Of a DNA stretch of 64,000 nt, positions 27,241-35,689 are shown in pieces. Source of the DNA: Bacteroidales bacterium (GTDB lineage Bacteria > Bacteroidota > Bacteroidia > Bacteroidales > UBA932); contig JALOCI010000012.1 in the NCBI GenBank assembly GCA_023227835.1, positions 3,253 through 67,252 on the forward strand. The letters are read 5' to 3'. The position numbers and the translations under genes were made by a program. Under the pieces are notes generated by a model. That model made no database searches, was not told the DNA's origin, and worked only from the letters and a program-made list of their open reading frames with translations. Positions within the stretch are counted from its first letter, which is position 1, and each line of letters opens with the position of its first letter.

Positions 27241-28917
27241 ATGAGAAAAATTCTATTACTGGCAGTTCTTCTGCTGGCCAATCTGTCTCTTCCTGCGCAG
27301 GATAAGATGCTTGACCTGTTGAAGGGCGAACTGAAGAGCCAAATGGCAACGCTTCAGAAGGGAGAATATCCTCCTTACTACATGAACTACAGGGTGGTCG
27401 ATAACTTCACCCGCACTATCCGATCTTCAATGGGTGCAACTAACACCGTGGAAGAGGAGAAACAGATCATTTTCGTACCACAGGTAAGGATTGGAAGTCC
27501 TGAGTTCGACAATTTTCATGAGTCACAAAATGGTGTGTTAACCAACAGGTTCGCAGGCCCTCCGACCATTCTCCTGCCTTCAGACCTTCAGAACGGAGCT
27601 GAAGCTTTCAAGGAGATTATCCGTGAAGAGGTGAACAAACGATATAAATTTGCAAAGAAAAGCCTTGAGAGTGCAAAGGCAAAAAGTGGAGTAAAGGTTG
27701 AAAATGAGGACAAATCTCCAGATTTCACACCTGTAAAGGCTGAGAAGTATTTTGAACCGGCCCTTTCAGCGGATAAGATTGCCCTTGATACTGATGCTTG
27801 GCAGAAAAAACTGAATAAATACACAGCACTCCTTACTGAAAACAAAGATGTGATCTCGGCAAATGCGACACTTAACTTCAAGATCTGGAGGAAATATTTT
27901 GTGTCTACCGAAGGTACAGAGATAGCTGAGAACAGAGTCTATGTCCTGCTTAGTATTAAAGGCATGACAATGGCTGATGATGGGATGGAACTCCCGCTGA
28001 ATAAGAGTTATATGGCCTTTTCGTTGGACGAACTGCCTGCAGATGCCCAAATAGCCAAAGATATGAAATTAATGTCGGCAAAGCTGTCTGAGTTAAAAAC
28101 AGCACCGCTGGTACAACCATTTACCGGTCCTGCACTTCTTTCCGGTTCAGCAAGTGGTGTCTTTTTTCATGAAATATTCGGACACAGGGTTGAGGGGCAA
28201 AAAATGAAAAGTGATTCAGATGGTCAGACATTCAAGAATATGGTCGGAGATTATGTCCTGCCTAAGAGTCTGAGTGTTTATATGGATCCTACTATGAAAA
28301 AATATCATGGACACCCGCTTAACGGTTACTATATTTTTGATGATCAGGGTGTGAGAGGAGAGAGAGTAGAGGTTGTAAAAGATGGTATCCTCCGCAACTT
28401 CCTTATGACACGCACCGGCCTGAACGGTTTTCCTAAGTCTAACGGCCATGCAAGAGCGGAATTCGAGATGGATCCTACTTCGCGTCAATCAAACCTTATT
28501 GTTGAGACTAACGAATACAAGAGTGATGCTGAACTACGAAAATTGTTGATAGCAGAGGCTAAAAAACAAGGGAAAGAGTATGGATATTTTTTCAAGGCTG
28601 TAACTGGAGGTTTTACACAAACAGGCAGAAGCGGGGCAAATTCATTCAATGTCACTCCGCTTGAAGTTTACAGAATATATGTAGACGGTAGAAAGGATGA
28701 GTTGGTAAGGGGTGTTGATATGATTGGAACACCATTGTCAATGTTCTCAAATATAGAATATGCCGGAGGCGATTTCGAAATATTTACAGGTACATGCGGT
28801 GCGTCTTCCGGTTATGTTCCGGTGACAGCAATTTCACCTACTATTCTTGTAAACAAGGTGGAGCTTCAGAAGAAGGCAAAACCAACAGTAACACCGGCAC
28901 TACTGCCTCGTCCGTAA
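27241..28917 (+). CDS. Exported TldD-like metalloprotease (catalytic member of pair)
   Basis: 558 residues with a signal peptide (MRKILLLAVLLLANLSLPAQ), unlike the cytoplasmic TldD of enteric bacteria. The modulator-of-gyrase/TldD fold is shown by LLSGSASGVFFHEIFGHRVEGQ, with the HExxxH metal site at about residues 309-314, and by FNVTPLEVYRIYVDGR and GTCGASSGYVPVTAISPTILVNKVEL, a typical TldD C-terminus. In Escherichia coli TldD and TldE form a heterodimeric protease for unfolded peptides. The adjacent homologue lacks HExxxH, so this is probably the catalytic half of a periplasmic pair. Confidence 0.92.
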   Translation: MRKILLLAVLLLANLSLPAQDKMLDLLKGELKSQMATLQKGEYPPYYMNYRVVDNFTRTIRSSMGATNTVEEEKQIIFVPQVRIGSPEFDNFHESQNGVLTNRFAGPPTILLPSDLQNGAEAFKEIIREEVNKRYKFAKKSLESAKAKSGVKVENEDKSPDFTPVKAEKYFEPALSADKIALDTDAWQKKLNKYTALLTENKDVISANATLNFKIWRKYFVSTEGTEIAENRVYVLLSIKGMTMADDGMELPLNKSYMAFSLDELPADAQIAKDMKLMSAKLSELKTAPLVQPFTGPALLSGSASGVFFHEIFGHRVEGQKMKSDSDGQTFKNMVGDYVLPKSLSVYMDPTMKKYHGHPLNGYYIFDDQGVRGERVEVVKDGILRNFLMTRTGLNGFPKSNGHARAEFEMDPTSRQSNLIVETNEYKSDAELRKLLIAEAKKQGKEYGYFFKAVTGGFTQTGRSGANSFNVTPLEVYRIYVDGRKDELVRGVDMIGTPLSMFSNIEYAGGDFEIFTGTCGASSGYVPVTAISPTILVNKVELQKKAKPTVTPALLPRP

Positions 28918-28940
28918 TTTATAAAACAAAAATTTGAGAA

Positions 28941-30647
28941 ATGAGACATACAAAATCCATATTTAGAAGAATAGGCGCTTTTATTCTCATATATGCATGC
29001 CTTTCTACACTATCTTACGGTCAGAGGAATGAATCTGTGCTTTTCAAGGCAATGCAGGATGAGATGGACCGCACAAAAAAGGAGCTGAAACTACCGAATG
29101 CCCCTCAAACATACTTTGTAGCATATACAGTTGCAGAGAATTCATACATCTCTGTGAGCAGCTCTCTTGGAACAATTACTTATACTAAAGAGAGCCCGAG
29201 AGAGAGAGTACACTCGGTTAATCTATATGTAGGTGACAGCCAGTTTTCAAGTGACTATTCATATACCGACAATGGTATTAACCTTAATTTCTTTACAACA
29301 CGTGATGACAACTACGACCAGCTACGTCGTAATTTTTGGCAAACCTCTGATGTAGCATATAAGTTCGCAGTTGAGGTCTATAAGTCAAAAAAGAATGCTG
29401 TAAAGACTGCAACAATTTCTGAAGAGGAAAAGGCTTTGCCGGATATGTTGCCACTTACCGGAACAGTGGTTTCAACACCTGCAATACCAGAATTTAATAT
29501 GAACAAAAAGGCATATCAGGAACTTGCCTGTAAGCTTTCTAAGGTATTTGAAAAATATCCTTCAGTATTCGGTTCAAGCGTAGAAATAGGAGGAATTCAA
29601 ACAGTTTACTACTATCTGACAACAGAGGGCACAAAGATTAAGGAACCTACTGCTTATGTGTCACTTATCATTAAAGGCAGCATAAGAAATAATCTTGGTC
29701 AGGTTGTGGATGATCAGAAAGTCATCTATGCAAAATGTTTTGAAAAACTGCCTTCCGAATCTGCACTTATCTCTTTAACCGAAAGTTTTGCTGACAGACT
29801 ATCAGCTCTTGTTAAGGCACCAAATATGCAAGAGTATTATCTGGGACCTGTTCTTTTTGAAGAGGCTGCGTCGGCAAAAATTTTTGCTGACAATCTTATA
29901 TCCCCTTCCGGTATAGTGGCCTTCAGGCAACCATTTCAGGTAATGGCATCGGTTGCAAGAGCTGAGAATGTAGGTGATGCAAAAAATGTAAAACCACTGG
30001 AAGACAGAATCGGTAAAAAGGTTATTGATAATAGACTTAATGTGCAAAACAGAACAGACCTGACTGAATTTGACGGCATGTCTCTTATAGGAAATTATAC
30101 TTTGGATGCTCAGGGGGTAACCCCGGTTAAAGAGGAGAAGCTTGTAGAGAATGGCATCCTAAGGTCGTTACTTAGCTCGCGAGTGCCTACTAAAAAAGTT
30201 AAAGGCTCCACAGGCAGCCTTAGATACGGGGTAACACCAAGGTCTATTACCAAAGCAATTGCTCCGGGAACACTTATTGTATCGGCACCGGAAGGAGCCG
30301 CGTCTTCAGAACTTAAGAGTCAGCTTATCAAAGCCGCAATAGAGGAGGGGCTTGATTATGCATATATTGTGAGAAACTTTGCAGGTGGTTCAGATCAGTA
30401 CTTGTATCGGGTGTCTGTCAAGGATGGTTCTGAAACTCTTGTGACAGGGGCTGAAATTTCTCCGGTTCAGTTTATTAAGCTAAAAAGAGTGTTAGGTGTA
30501 TCAAAAGAGGAGATGGCATTTAACTATCTATACAGAGGGACAATCCCTACTTCAATAATTGCTCCTAAATCCGTACTTATTGAAGACATCGAAATAATGA
30601 ACAAACCTATGAATGTTCAGAAAGAGTCTCCACTTATTGCAAAATAG
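28941..30647 (+). CDS. Exported TldE/PmbA-like protein (non-catalytic partner)
   Basis: 568 residues, 23 bases downstream of the TldD-like gene. An N-terminal hydrophobic stretch ending near LSYGQ suggests export. It shares the fold and layout of its neighbour (LIGNYTLDAQGVTPVKEEKLVENGILRSLLSSR aligns with the HPLNGYYIFDDQGVRGERVEVVKDGILRNFLMTR region). Where the metal site should be it reads YLGPVLFEEAASAKIFADNL, with no HExxxH. This matches TldE, which supports TldD without binding zinc. The two are very likely a heterodimer. A strong terminator follows the gene. Confidence 0.9.
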   Translation: MRHTKSIFRRIGAFILIYACLSTLSYGQRNESVLFKAMQDEMDRTKKELKLPNAPQTYFVAYTVAENSYISVSSSLGTITYTKESPRERVHSVNLYVGDSQFSSDYSYTDNGINLNFFTTRDDNYDQLRRNFWQTSDVAYKFAVEVYKSKKNAVKTATISEEEKALPDMLPLTGTVVSTPAIPEFNMNKKAYQELACKLSKVFEKYPSVFGSSVEIGGIQTVYYYLTTEGTKIKEPTAYVSLIIKGSIRNNLGQVVDDQKVIYAKCFEKLPSESALISLTESFADRLSALVKAPNMQEYYLGPVLFEEAASAKIFADNLISPSGIVAFRQPFQVMASVARAENVGDAKNVKPLEDRIGKKVIDNRLNVQNRTDLTEFDGMSLIGNYTLDAQGVTPVKEEKLVENGILRSLLSSRVPTKKVKGSTGSLRYGVTPRSITKAIAPGTLIVSAPEGAASSELKSQLIKAAIEEGLDYAYIVRNFAGGSDQYLYRVSVKDGSETLVTGAEISPVQFIKLKRVLGVSKEEMAFNYLYRGTIPTSIIAPKSVLIEDIEIMNKPMNVQKESPLIAK

Positions 30648-30669
30648 CAGGTAGTACCTAATTAATGTG

Positions 30670-30713
30670 TAGAGGCCTGTCCGATTTTTCGGACAGGCCT
30701 CTATCTGTTTTTA
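30670..30713. terminator. Strong stem-loop terminator between convergent genes
   Basis: A perfect 15-bp stem (TAGAGGCCTGTCCGA at 30670-30684, complement at 30689-30703) with a TTTT loop, then TCTGTTTTTA on the plus strand. It ends the tldD/tldE transcript. The minus-strand esterase gene stops at 30722, so it may serve both. Confidence 0.85.
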
Positions 30714-30721
30714 TTACACTG

Positions 30722-31579
30722 TTAATAACCAAGACCTTTGTTATCAGCCATTTTTGAATAGATAAACAGGTGCTGTTCTACAGCAAATTTCCAATATTTC
30801 CATGTGTGAGCGCCGGGACTCATAATCAGCACATGTGGTATTTTGAGCTCTTCGCACCTTTTGGCAAAATTTAGCGTACTGTTGGCATAATAATCCTGAG
30901 ATCCGCATGTTGCCAACAGAATTTTGTCACCGGCCTTGAATGCCGGATTCAGCAGGGTACTGTCAAGACGTGTTGTGACTGAATTTGTCTCATACTTTGC
31001 GCAACCTTCGCTGTATGGACCTATCACCTGTGAAAGTTGGTAATCCTTGCGTTTTGAGTCAGGCAGGTACAGAACTCCCGACATGCTTCCTCCGGCCCTG
31101 AATTTTGTTACATCATCCAGAAAAGTGCTGAGAGCACCATGCCCGCCCATACTTAATCCAGAGATAAAAGTCTTCTCTGCAACCAGTCCGTATTCCTTAA
31201 CCATCATTGGATATAACTCTTTGTGAAAAAAGGTCTTCCATTGCATCTTGGTACTGTCAATATTGTTCAGGTACCAACTGTTATAAAAACCATCAGGTGT
31301 TATTATTATAAAACCCCATTTATTACTTAGCTCCTGTAAATCTGTTTTTGTGCTCCAATCTCTCCAGCAACCACTCCAGCCGTGCAAAAGAAAAAGGGCG
31401 GGAGTTCCTTTAGCAGACTCGTAGTCCCATCCGGAAGGTGTAAAAACGAGTACAGTATCGTTCGTTTTTAGATTTTTAGAGTTTATAACATATCTTTTCT
31501 GGGCATTAGCTGTTGTCTGAAATAGAAATGCAAGGCAACATAATAAGAGCATCGTTGGTTGAACTTTTATCATTTTCAT
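30722..31579 (-). CDS. Exported alpha/beta-hydrolase esterase
   Basis: 285 residues with signal peptide MKMIKVQPTMLLLCCLAFLFQ...NAQ. It belongs to the esterase D/feruloyl-esterase-like group: LFLLHGWSGCWRDW gives the oxyanion region, TFISGLSMGGHGAL the GxSxG nucleophile (Ser near residue 145), GSQDYYANSTL a likely acid residue and MSPGAHTWKYWKFAV the catalytic His. Such enzymes remove acyl or aromatic esters from carbohydrates, or act on S-formylglutathione-like or mycolyl-type substrates. No carbohydrate genes lie near it. It is divergent from the 7TM-HD gene. Confidence 0.85.
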   Translation of the reverse strand: MKMIKVQPTMLLLCCLAFLFQTTANAQKRYVINSKNLKTNDTVLVFTPSGWDYESAKGTPALFLLHGWSGCWRDWSTKTDLQELSNKWGFIIITPDGFYNSWYLNNIDSTKMQWKTFFHKELYPMMVKEYGLVAEKTFISGLSMGGHGALSTFLDDVTKFRAGGSMSGVLYLPDSKRKDYQLSQVIGPYSEGCAKYETNSVTTRLDSTLLNPAFKAGDKILLATCGSQDYYANSTLNFAKRCEELKIPHVLIMSPGAHTWKYWKFAVEQHLFIYSKMADNKGLGY

Positions 31580-31610
31580 GTTGTTATTTGAATATCAATA
31601 TTATTTTAGT

Positions 31611-31618
31611 CAAAATTA
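31611..31618 (-). promoter_or_regulatory. Promoter -7 box for the esterase gene
   Basis: The minus strand reads TAATTTTG 31 bases before the ATG. No -33 element is evident. Confidence 0.4.
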
Positions 31619-31621
31619 GAC

Positions 31622-31629
31622 TATTTTTG
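31622..31629 (+). promoter_or_regulatory. Promoter -7 box for the 7TM-HD gene
   Basis: TATTTTTG, 27 bases before the ATG at 31657 and only 3 bases from the opposite-facing box of the esterase gene, so the two promoters would overlap. Confidence 0.45.
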
Positions 31630-31656
31630 TGAAGTTGTGAATCTTAAAATCTAGTA

Positions 31657-33681
31657 ATGGCAACTATGATTGACTACATAAAACGGAATCATTTGTATAT
31701 CAGTTTGTTTTTGGCTGCATTGATTCTTGCCTTTTTGATTCCAAACGAGGGGAAGTTCAAATACGAATATTCCAGAGGCCGTCCATGGATGTATGAAACT
31801 CTAATAGCTCCTGTGGATTTTCCTATTCTGAAGAATGAAGCAGAGCTGAATGCTGAGAAAAATCAAAAGGCGGCTCAGATTGTTTCATATTATAATTGGT
31901 CCGGCAATGCTCTTAGTGTAGCGGAAGATTTCCTTACGGGAAAACAGGAGGTAATTGCAGACAAACAACTCTTCAGTTTTATAGACAACTACATCCAGCA
32001 AATATATGAGAGGGGTGTTGTTGAGAATTTCCCTGACTCGAATATTCTGGGGAAGGCGGTCATTATCCAAAAAAACGGTGAAAATGTTGAGACGGCGGCA
32101 TCGGAGATATATACAAGGAAACAGGCCTTGGATTTCCTAAGCTCCTCCATCTCGGAGCAGTTTCCTGAATTGAATATATCAAAACTCTTCAAGGAGGCGG
32201 ATTTTGACAAACTTATAATACCAAACCTTTCACTTGACAGGAATGCAACTGAGATGGCACGCAAGAATGCAGTATATTATATCTCTCCGACTAAAGGGAT
32301 GCTTTATGCCGGACAGTTGATTGTTGCCAAAGGTGAGACAGTTACATCGGATATAGAGCAGTTGCTGGATTCCTATAAAGCAGAGTATGAGATGACCATG
32401 GGCTATACAGGAAATCTTTGGTTGTTAAAGCTGGGCCATTTCATTTTTATTTCAGGAATTTTGATTTTGTTTACCATCATGCTGTCGTTTCTTAAGAAAG
32501 AGGTGCTTGAGGAGTCAAACAAACTTTATTTCATGTTACTCCAGCTTGCTCTGATAGTAGCAGTAACTTCTGTTGTGAAGAATATAAATACTGATTACCT
32601 TTATATTATACCGTTCCCTGTCTTTGCGCTGTACATCACATCTTTTTTTACATCCAAGATTGTTCTCCCGATTTATCTGATATTCATGCTTCCTGTTGTG
32701 CTAATTGCACAAAGAGGGTATGAGATATATTTCCTTAATGTTATTGCCGGTGGAGTGGTCGTATTTGCCTTCAAATTCTGGAACAGAGGCTGGTTGCAAT
32801 TTATAAATTCAATACTTGTTTTTATTGTACTATCACTTGCCTATATCTCATTCAGACTCATTGAGTACGGCTCCTTTGCCGGGTTGAATTATCAGCATTT
32901 TCTCTTTTTTGTATGGAATTCAGTTTTGGTTGTTGCTGCGTACCCTCTTGTCTTCCTTTTTGAAAAGATTTTCGGACTATTGTCCAATCCCCGTTTGAGA
33001 GATCTTTCCGATACTACAACACCGCTATTACAGAAACTTTCTGAAGTAGCTCCCGGTACATTCCAACATTCGCTTCAGGTCGCAAATCTGGCAGAGAGTG
33101 CGGCAAGAGAGATAGGGGCTTATGCTTTGCTTACAAGGGTGGGGGCCCTTTATCATGATATAGGAAAGATGGAGGCACCGCAATTTTTTACTGAGAATCA
33201 GATAAATACAAACTTTAATCCTCATGAAAACCTTACTCCTATGGAGAGTGCCAGAATCATAATAAATCATGTTGACAACGGTGCTGAAATGGCAAAAAAA
33301 GAGAGACTTCCGCAAAATATAATTGATTTCATACTCTCACACCACGGACACTCCTGGGCAGGGTTCTTTTACAAGAAGTATCTTGAGCAGGGAGGTGATC
33401 CGGCAAACAAAGGCGAGTTTACATACAAGGGGATTCTTCCTGCTTACAAGGAGCAGGTTATAGTCATGATGGCAGATGCAGTAGAGGCTGCTTCACGGTC
33501 TGTTAAGGATTTTTCGGAAGAGAGTCTTACAGAATTGGTCAACAGAGTTGTTGACGGACGTGTGTCTGATGATCAGCTGTACGGTGCTGAGATTTCAATC
33601 AGGGAGATTGTAAAGGTTAAGAGGGTTTTTGTCCAGAAGCTCATGCAGATGCATCATACAAGAGTGTCCTACAACGTGTAA
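31657..33681 (+). CDS. 7TM-HD metal-dependent phosphohydrolase (PgpH-like c-di-AMP phosphodiesterase)
   Basis: 674 residues. After an N-terminal membrane segment (about residues 12-29) comes a periplasmic 7TMR-HDED sensor domain to about residue 265. It includes the conserved SPTKGMLYAGQLIVAKGETVT turn. A cluster of membrane helices follows (about residues 265-450). The cytoplasmic HD domain has FQHSLQVANLAESAA, GALYHDIGKMEAPQFF (HD pair near residue 500), ILSHHGHSW and MMADAVEAASRS. This architecture is that of Listeria PgpH, which hydrolyses cyclic di-AMP. The sensed signal is unknown. Confidence 0.93.
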   Translation: MATMIDYIKRNHLYISLFLAALILAFLIPNEGKFKYEYSRGRPWMYETLIAPVDFPILKNEAELNAEKNQKAAQIVSYYNWSGNALSVAEDFLTGKQEVIADKQLFSFIDNYIQQIYERGVVENFPDSNILGKAVIIQKNGENVETAASEIYTRKQALDFLSSSISEQFPELNISKLFKEADFDKLIIPNLSLDRNATEMARKNAVYYISPTKGMLYAGQLIVAKGETVTSDIEQLLDSYKAEYEMTMGYTGNLWLLKLGHFIFISGILILFTIMLSFLKKEVLEESNKLYFMLLQLALIVAVTSVVKNINTDYLYIIPFPVFALYITSFFTSKIVLPIYLIFMLPVVLIAQRGYEIYFLNVIAGGVVVFAFKFWNRGWLQFINSILVFIVLSLAYISFRLIEYGSFAGLNYQHFLFFVWNSVLVVAAYPLVFLFEKIFGLLSNPRLRDLSDTTTPLLQKLSEVAPGTFQHSLQVANLAESAAREIGAYALLTRVGALYHDIGKMEAPQFFTENQINTNFNPHENLTPMESARIIINHVDNGAEMAKKERLPQNIIDFILSHHGHSWAGFFYKKYLEQGGDPANKGEFTYKGILPAYKEQVIVMMADAVEAASRSVKDFSEESLTELVNRVVDGRVSDDQLYGAEISIREIVKVKRVFVQKLMQMHHTRVSYNV

Positions 33682-33691
33682 TTTAAAATAA

Positions 33692-33715
33692 AAGGGAGAC
33701 CATTCAGTCTCCCTT
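33692..33715. terminator. Bidirectional stem-loop terminator
   Basis: AAGGGAGAC (33692-33700), loop CATTCA, GTCTCCCTT (33707-33715). On the minus strand it is followed by TTTATTTTA, a good T run for the helical-protein gene. On the plus strand it follows the 7TM-HD gene by 10 bases. Confidence 0.75.
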
Positions 33716-33741
33716 CTGTATGAAAAATTTTTTAGAGATCT

Positions 33742-34467
33742 TTATTCAAAGACTGATTCCAGTTTCTGATATACTTTATGCATCTTCTCTATTGCAGCCT
33801 TGCTTTTTTCAGCATTCTTGCCTGCAAGCACCTCTTTAACGTTTACTGTCACATCATAAAGCTCCTTTGAAATTGTATAGTACTTAGGTGTATTCTCTTT
33901 AAGACGTTTAGTCAGTTTATCCTGAGGGTATTTTGTTACCGCATCAGCTTCAGCAATAAGTTGATCCATTACAGCTGCAACCTCGTCAAACTTGTTTTCA
34001 GGAAGCATTTTATGATAAACTACATAAAGAGTTTTATGGTAAGCATCCATCTCTTTAACGAAAGGCTTAACAACCCTGTTCATAGCCTCATAAGCTGAGT
34101 GGAACTTTTCGGCGGCAAGGAGCATAGCATCCATGTTCTTCTCATCACATGCCTTGTAGTAACTCTCGGCAACAGCGTTGAATTTTACAAGCTCACTCTT
34201 CCAAAGACCCTCTTTTTCCCTAAGTATGCCAGGCAATTTAGCAGCATTCATTTTAGCCATATTCTCTTTGATGGCAGGGACGAAACTCCTGATAGTAGCT
34301 GTGTCTTTTGCAGGATATGCTTTATGCCACAAAGGGAATATTATCTTGTGGAAATTTGCAAGTTCAGGTACAGAGGTAGATATCTCTGCCGAATGGTCCT
34401 GAGCGTAAGAAATTGTACTTCCTGCCAGAAAGCACAATACAAATGTTATTAATGTCAGTTTTTTCAT
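33742..34467 (-). CDS. Exported helical protein with internal duplication, function unknown
   Basis: 241 residues with signal peptide MKKLTLITFVLCFLAGSTISYAQ. The mature part is almost wholly helical and appears to consist of two copies of about 100 residues. FHKIIFPLWHKAYPAKDTATIR near residue 40 and YHKTLYVVYHKMLPENKFDEVA near residue 146 match, each with two HK pairs seven residues apart. Each is followed by a similar second helix pair ending KFHSAYEAMNR and KMHKVYQKLESVF. The layout recalls four-helix-bundle metal or haem proteins, but there is no CxxCH. I cannot assign a family. Histidine-mediated metal binding is only a guess. Confidence 0.75.
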   Translation of the reverse strand: MKKLTLITFVLCFLAGSTISYAQDHSAEISTSVPELANFHKIIFPLWHKAYPAKDTATIRSFVPAIKENMAKMNAAKLPGILREKEGLWKSELVKFNAVAESYYKACDEKNMDAMLLAAEKFHSAYEAMNRVVKPFVKEMDAYHKTLYVVYHKMLPENKFDEVAAVMDQLIAEADAVTKYPQDKLTKRLKENTPKYYTISKELYDVTVNVKEVLAGKNAEKSKAAIEKMHKVYQKLESVFE

Positions 34468-34542
34468 TTTAATTTAATATAAATTTTAGACAGATCATGA
34501 TATGCAATAATTGTTCCGAGATGTATTCTGAAATTAATCACC

Positions 34543-34550
34543 TATCTTTG
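34543..34550 (+). promoter_or_regulatory. Promoter -7 box for the HAD gene
   Basis: TATCTTTG, 19 bases before the ATG at 34570, followed by the A-rich leader usual before Bacteroidota genes. No -33 element at standard spacing. Confidence 0.55.
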
Positions 34551-34569
34551 CAACTCAAAAAAAATATAG

Positions 34570-35232
34570 ATGACAGGGATAATATTTGATATGGATGGCG
34601 TGATCCTTGACAGCAATCCATACCACAGGGATGCGTGGTTGAGTTTTTTAAGAAAGAGGGGAGTGATAATAGATGAGCAGACTTTTCTGGACAAGATATT
34701 CGGAAGCACAGGTAAAGAGGCACTTCGGCATTTTCTGGGACAGGATCTCACAGATGAGACGCTTGTTGATTACACAAGGGCAATAGATGCTGAATTCAGA
34801 GAAAATTTTCTGCTTGATCAGAAAGTAGGGCCTATTAAAGATCTTAGAAAATTTCTTGAATCTGTTAAAATGGCAGGTTGCAGGATTGCACTTGCGACTT
34901 CAGCTCCAAATGAGAATGTCAGGGTGGTATTTCAAAAACTTGAACTGAACAGCTATTTTGATATAATCGTTGACCAGTCTCAAATCACAAAAGGAAAACC
35001 TGATCCAGAAATATACAACCTTACTGTAGAAAAACTGGGATTACCCAAGGATCAGTGTGTGGTTCTGGAAGACTCGCTTGTCGGAGTCACTTCAGCATGC
35101 AGGGCAGGGCTGAAGGTGATAGGCATAACCTCCACACAGCCTGAATCCGCCCTGAGGAATGTAGGCGCATCAATATGCATCGGGGACTACACCGGATTCA
35201 CATTCGAAGATGTGGTGAAATTGTTGGCGTAA
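34570..35232 (+). CDS. HAD-family phosphatase (beta-phosphoglucomutase-like)
   Basis: A 220-residue cytoplasmic enzyme. Motif I is IIFDMDGVILDSNPYH with nucleophile Asp near residue 7 and general acid Asp at 9. Motif II is ALATSAP, motif III has the Lys of KGKPDPEIY, and motif IV is CVVLEDSLVGVTSACRAGLKVIG. A helical cap lies between motifs I and II. The closest general type is beta-phosphoglucomutase/phosphatase subgroup I. The physiological substrate (sugar phosphate or similar) cannot be fixed from sequence. It stands alone before the palindrome region. Confidence 0.9.
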   Translation: MTGIIFDMDGVILDSNPYHRDAWLSFLRKRGVIIDEQTFLDKIFGSTGKEALRHFLGQDLTDETLVDYTRAIDAEFRENFLLDQKVGPIKDLRKFLESVKMAGCRIALATSAPNENVRVVFQKLELNSYFDIIVDQSQITKGKPDPEIYNLTVEKLGLPKDQCVVLEDSLVGVTSACRAGLKVIGITSTQPESALRNVGASICIGDYTGFTFEDVVKLLA

Positions 35233-35343
35233 ACCTCTTTTTTATTTGCTGAAACAGGCATTGCCAATTTGCCTCTTAAGCCGCTTACAAATAAGAGGAA
35301 AAATACTGGATCAGGGCATTTCAGCCGGAAAGCGTATTGTGGA

Positions 35344-35521
35344 GCGATTAAAGACATAAGGCCGAAAAAGACCTTGGTTTTTTAGTGATTTTATGAGTGT
35401 TTTTCCGAAATAGGGCGAGAATGTTTGACGAACGCAGTGAGGAGTTTCGGAGCCCCGGAAAAACACGAAATCAAATCACGTTAAGAAAAACCAGTGTCTT
35501 TGAGACTTATGGCTTTATCGT
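35344..35521. repeat. Long imperfect palindrome in the only large intergenic region
   Basis: Between 35233 and 35689 there is no confident gene. Arms 35344-35407 and 35456-35521 pair over about 60 bases with scattered mismatches: GTGATTT, TGTTTTTCCG and ATAAG blocks match their inverted copies. The loop is 48 bases and contains GACGAACGCAGTGAGGAGT. An outer ATCAGGG pair (35330-35336 and 35538-35544) extends it, and a separate 7-bp hairpin (35272-35278 with 35292-35298) precedes it. It could be a dispersed palindromic element of Bacteroidales genomes, a structured RNA or a very long terminator. The sequence alone does not decide. Confidence 0.7.
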
Positions 35522-35543
35522 GAGTAAGGATGGACTTCCCTGA
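35421..35543 (+). CDS. Possible 40-residue ORF inside the palindrome (doubtful)
   Basis: An ATG at 35421 opens 40 codons (beginning MFDERSEEFRSPGKTRN) to a TGA at 35541-35543. It runs through the loop and right arm of the palindrome. There is no promoter box in front of it. The opposite strand is also open over the left arm, which suggests the openness comes from the repeat and not from coding. I list it because nothing else fills this gap. A peptide function is not supported. Confidence 0.15.
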   Translation: MFDERSEEFRSPGKTRNQITLRKTSVFETYGFIVSKDGLP

Positions 35544-35674
35544 TTAGGTATATCTCCAATATAAAAAACGGCTTATGAGGCCATAGGGATTCTTCAATTA
35601 TCCAAAAATGTACTTTGTTATGCGCATATAATCAACTATATACAAAAAACTATGGCAAGGTGCCATTTCTGTGT

Positions 35675-35682
35675 TATTTTTG
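35675..35682 (+). promoter_or_regulatory. Promoter -7 box for the exonuclease gene
   Basis: TATTTTTG, with its last base 8 bases before the ATG at 35690. The transcript would be almost leaderless, and this rules out the upstream in-frame start at 35615. Confidence 0.5.
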
Positions 35683-35689
35683 TACCCCA

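Noticed and set aside
35421..35543. Forty-codon frame as precursor peptide of the PqqD-led operon
   Set aside because: It is part of a palindrome open on both strands, has no promoter, is separated from the operon by the exonuclease gene and lacks an obvious leader/core layout.
35615..35689. Extended N-terminus of the DEDDh exonuclease
   Set aside because: The promoter box at 35675-35682 is inside this stretch, and the fold starts at MNSFAAIDFETA.
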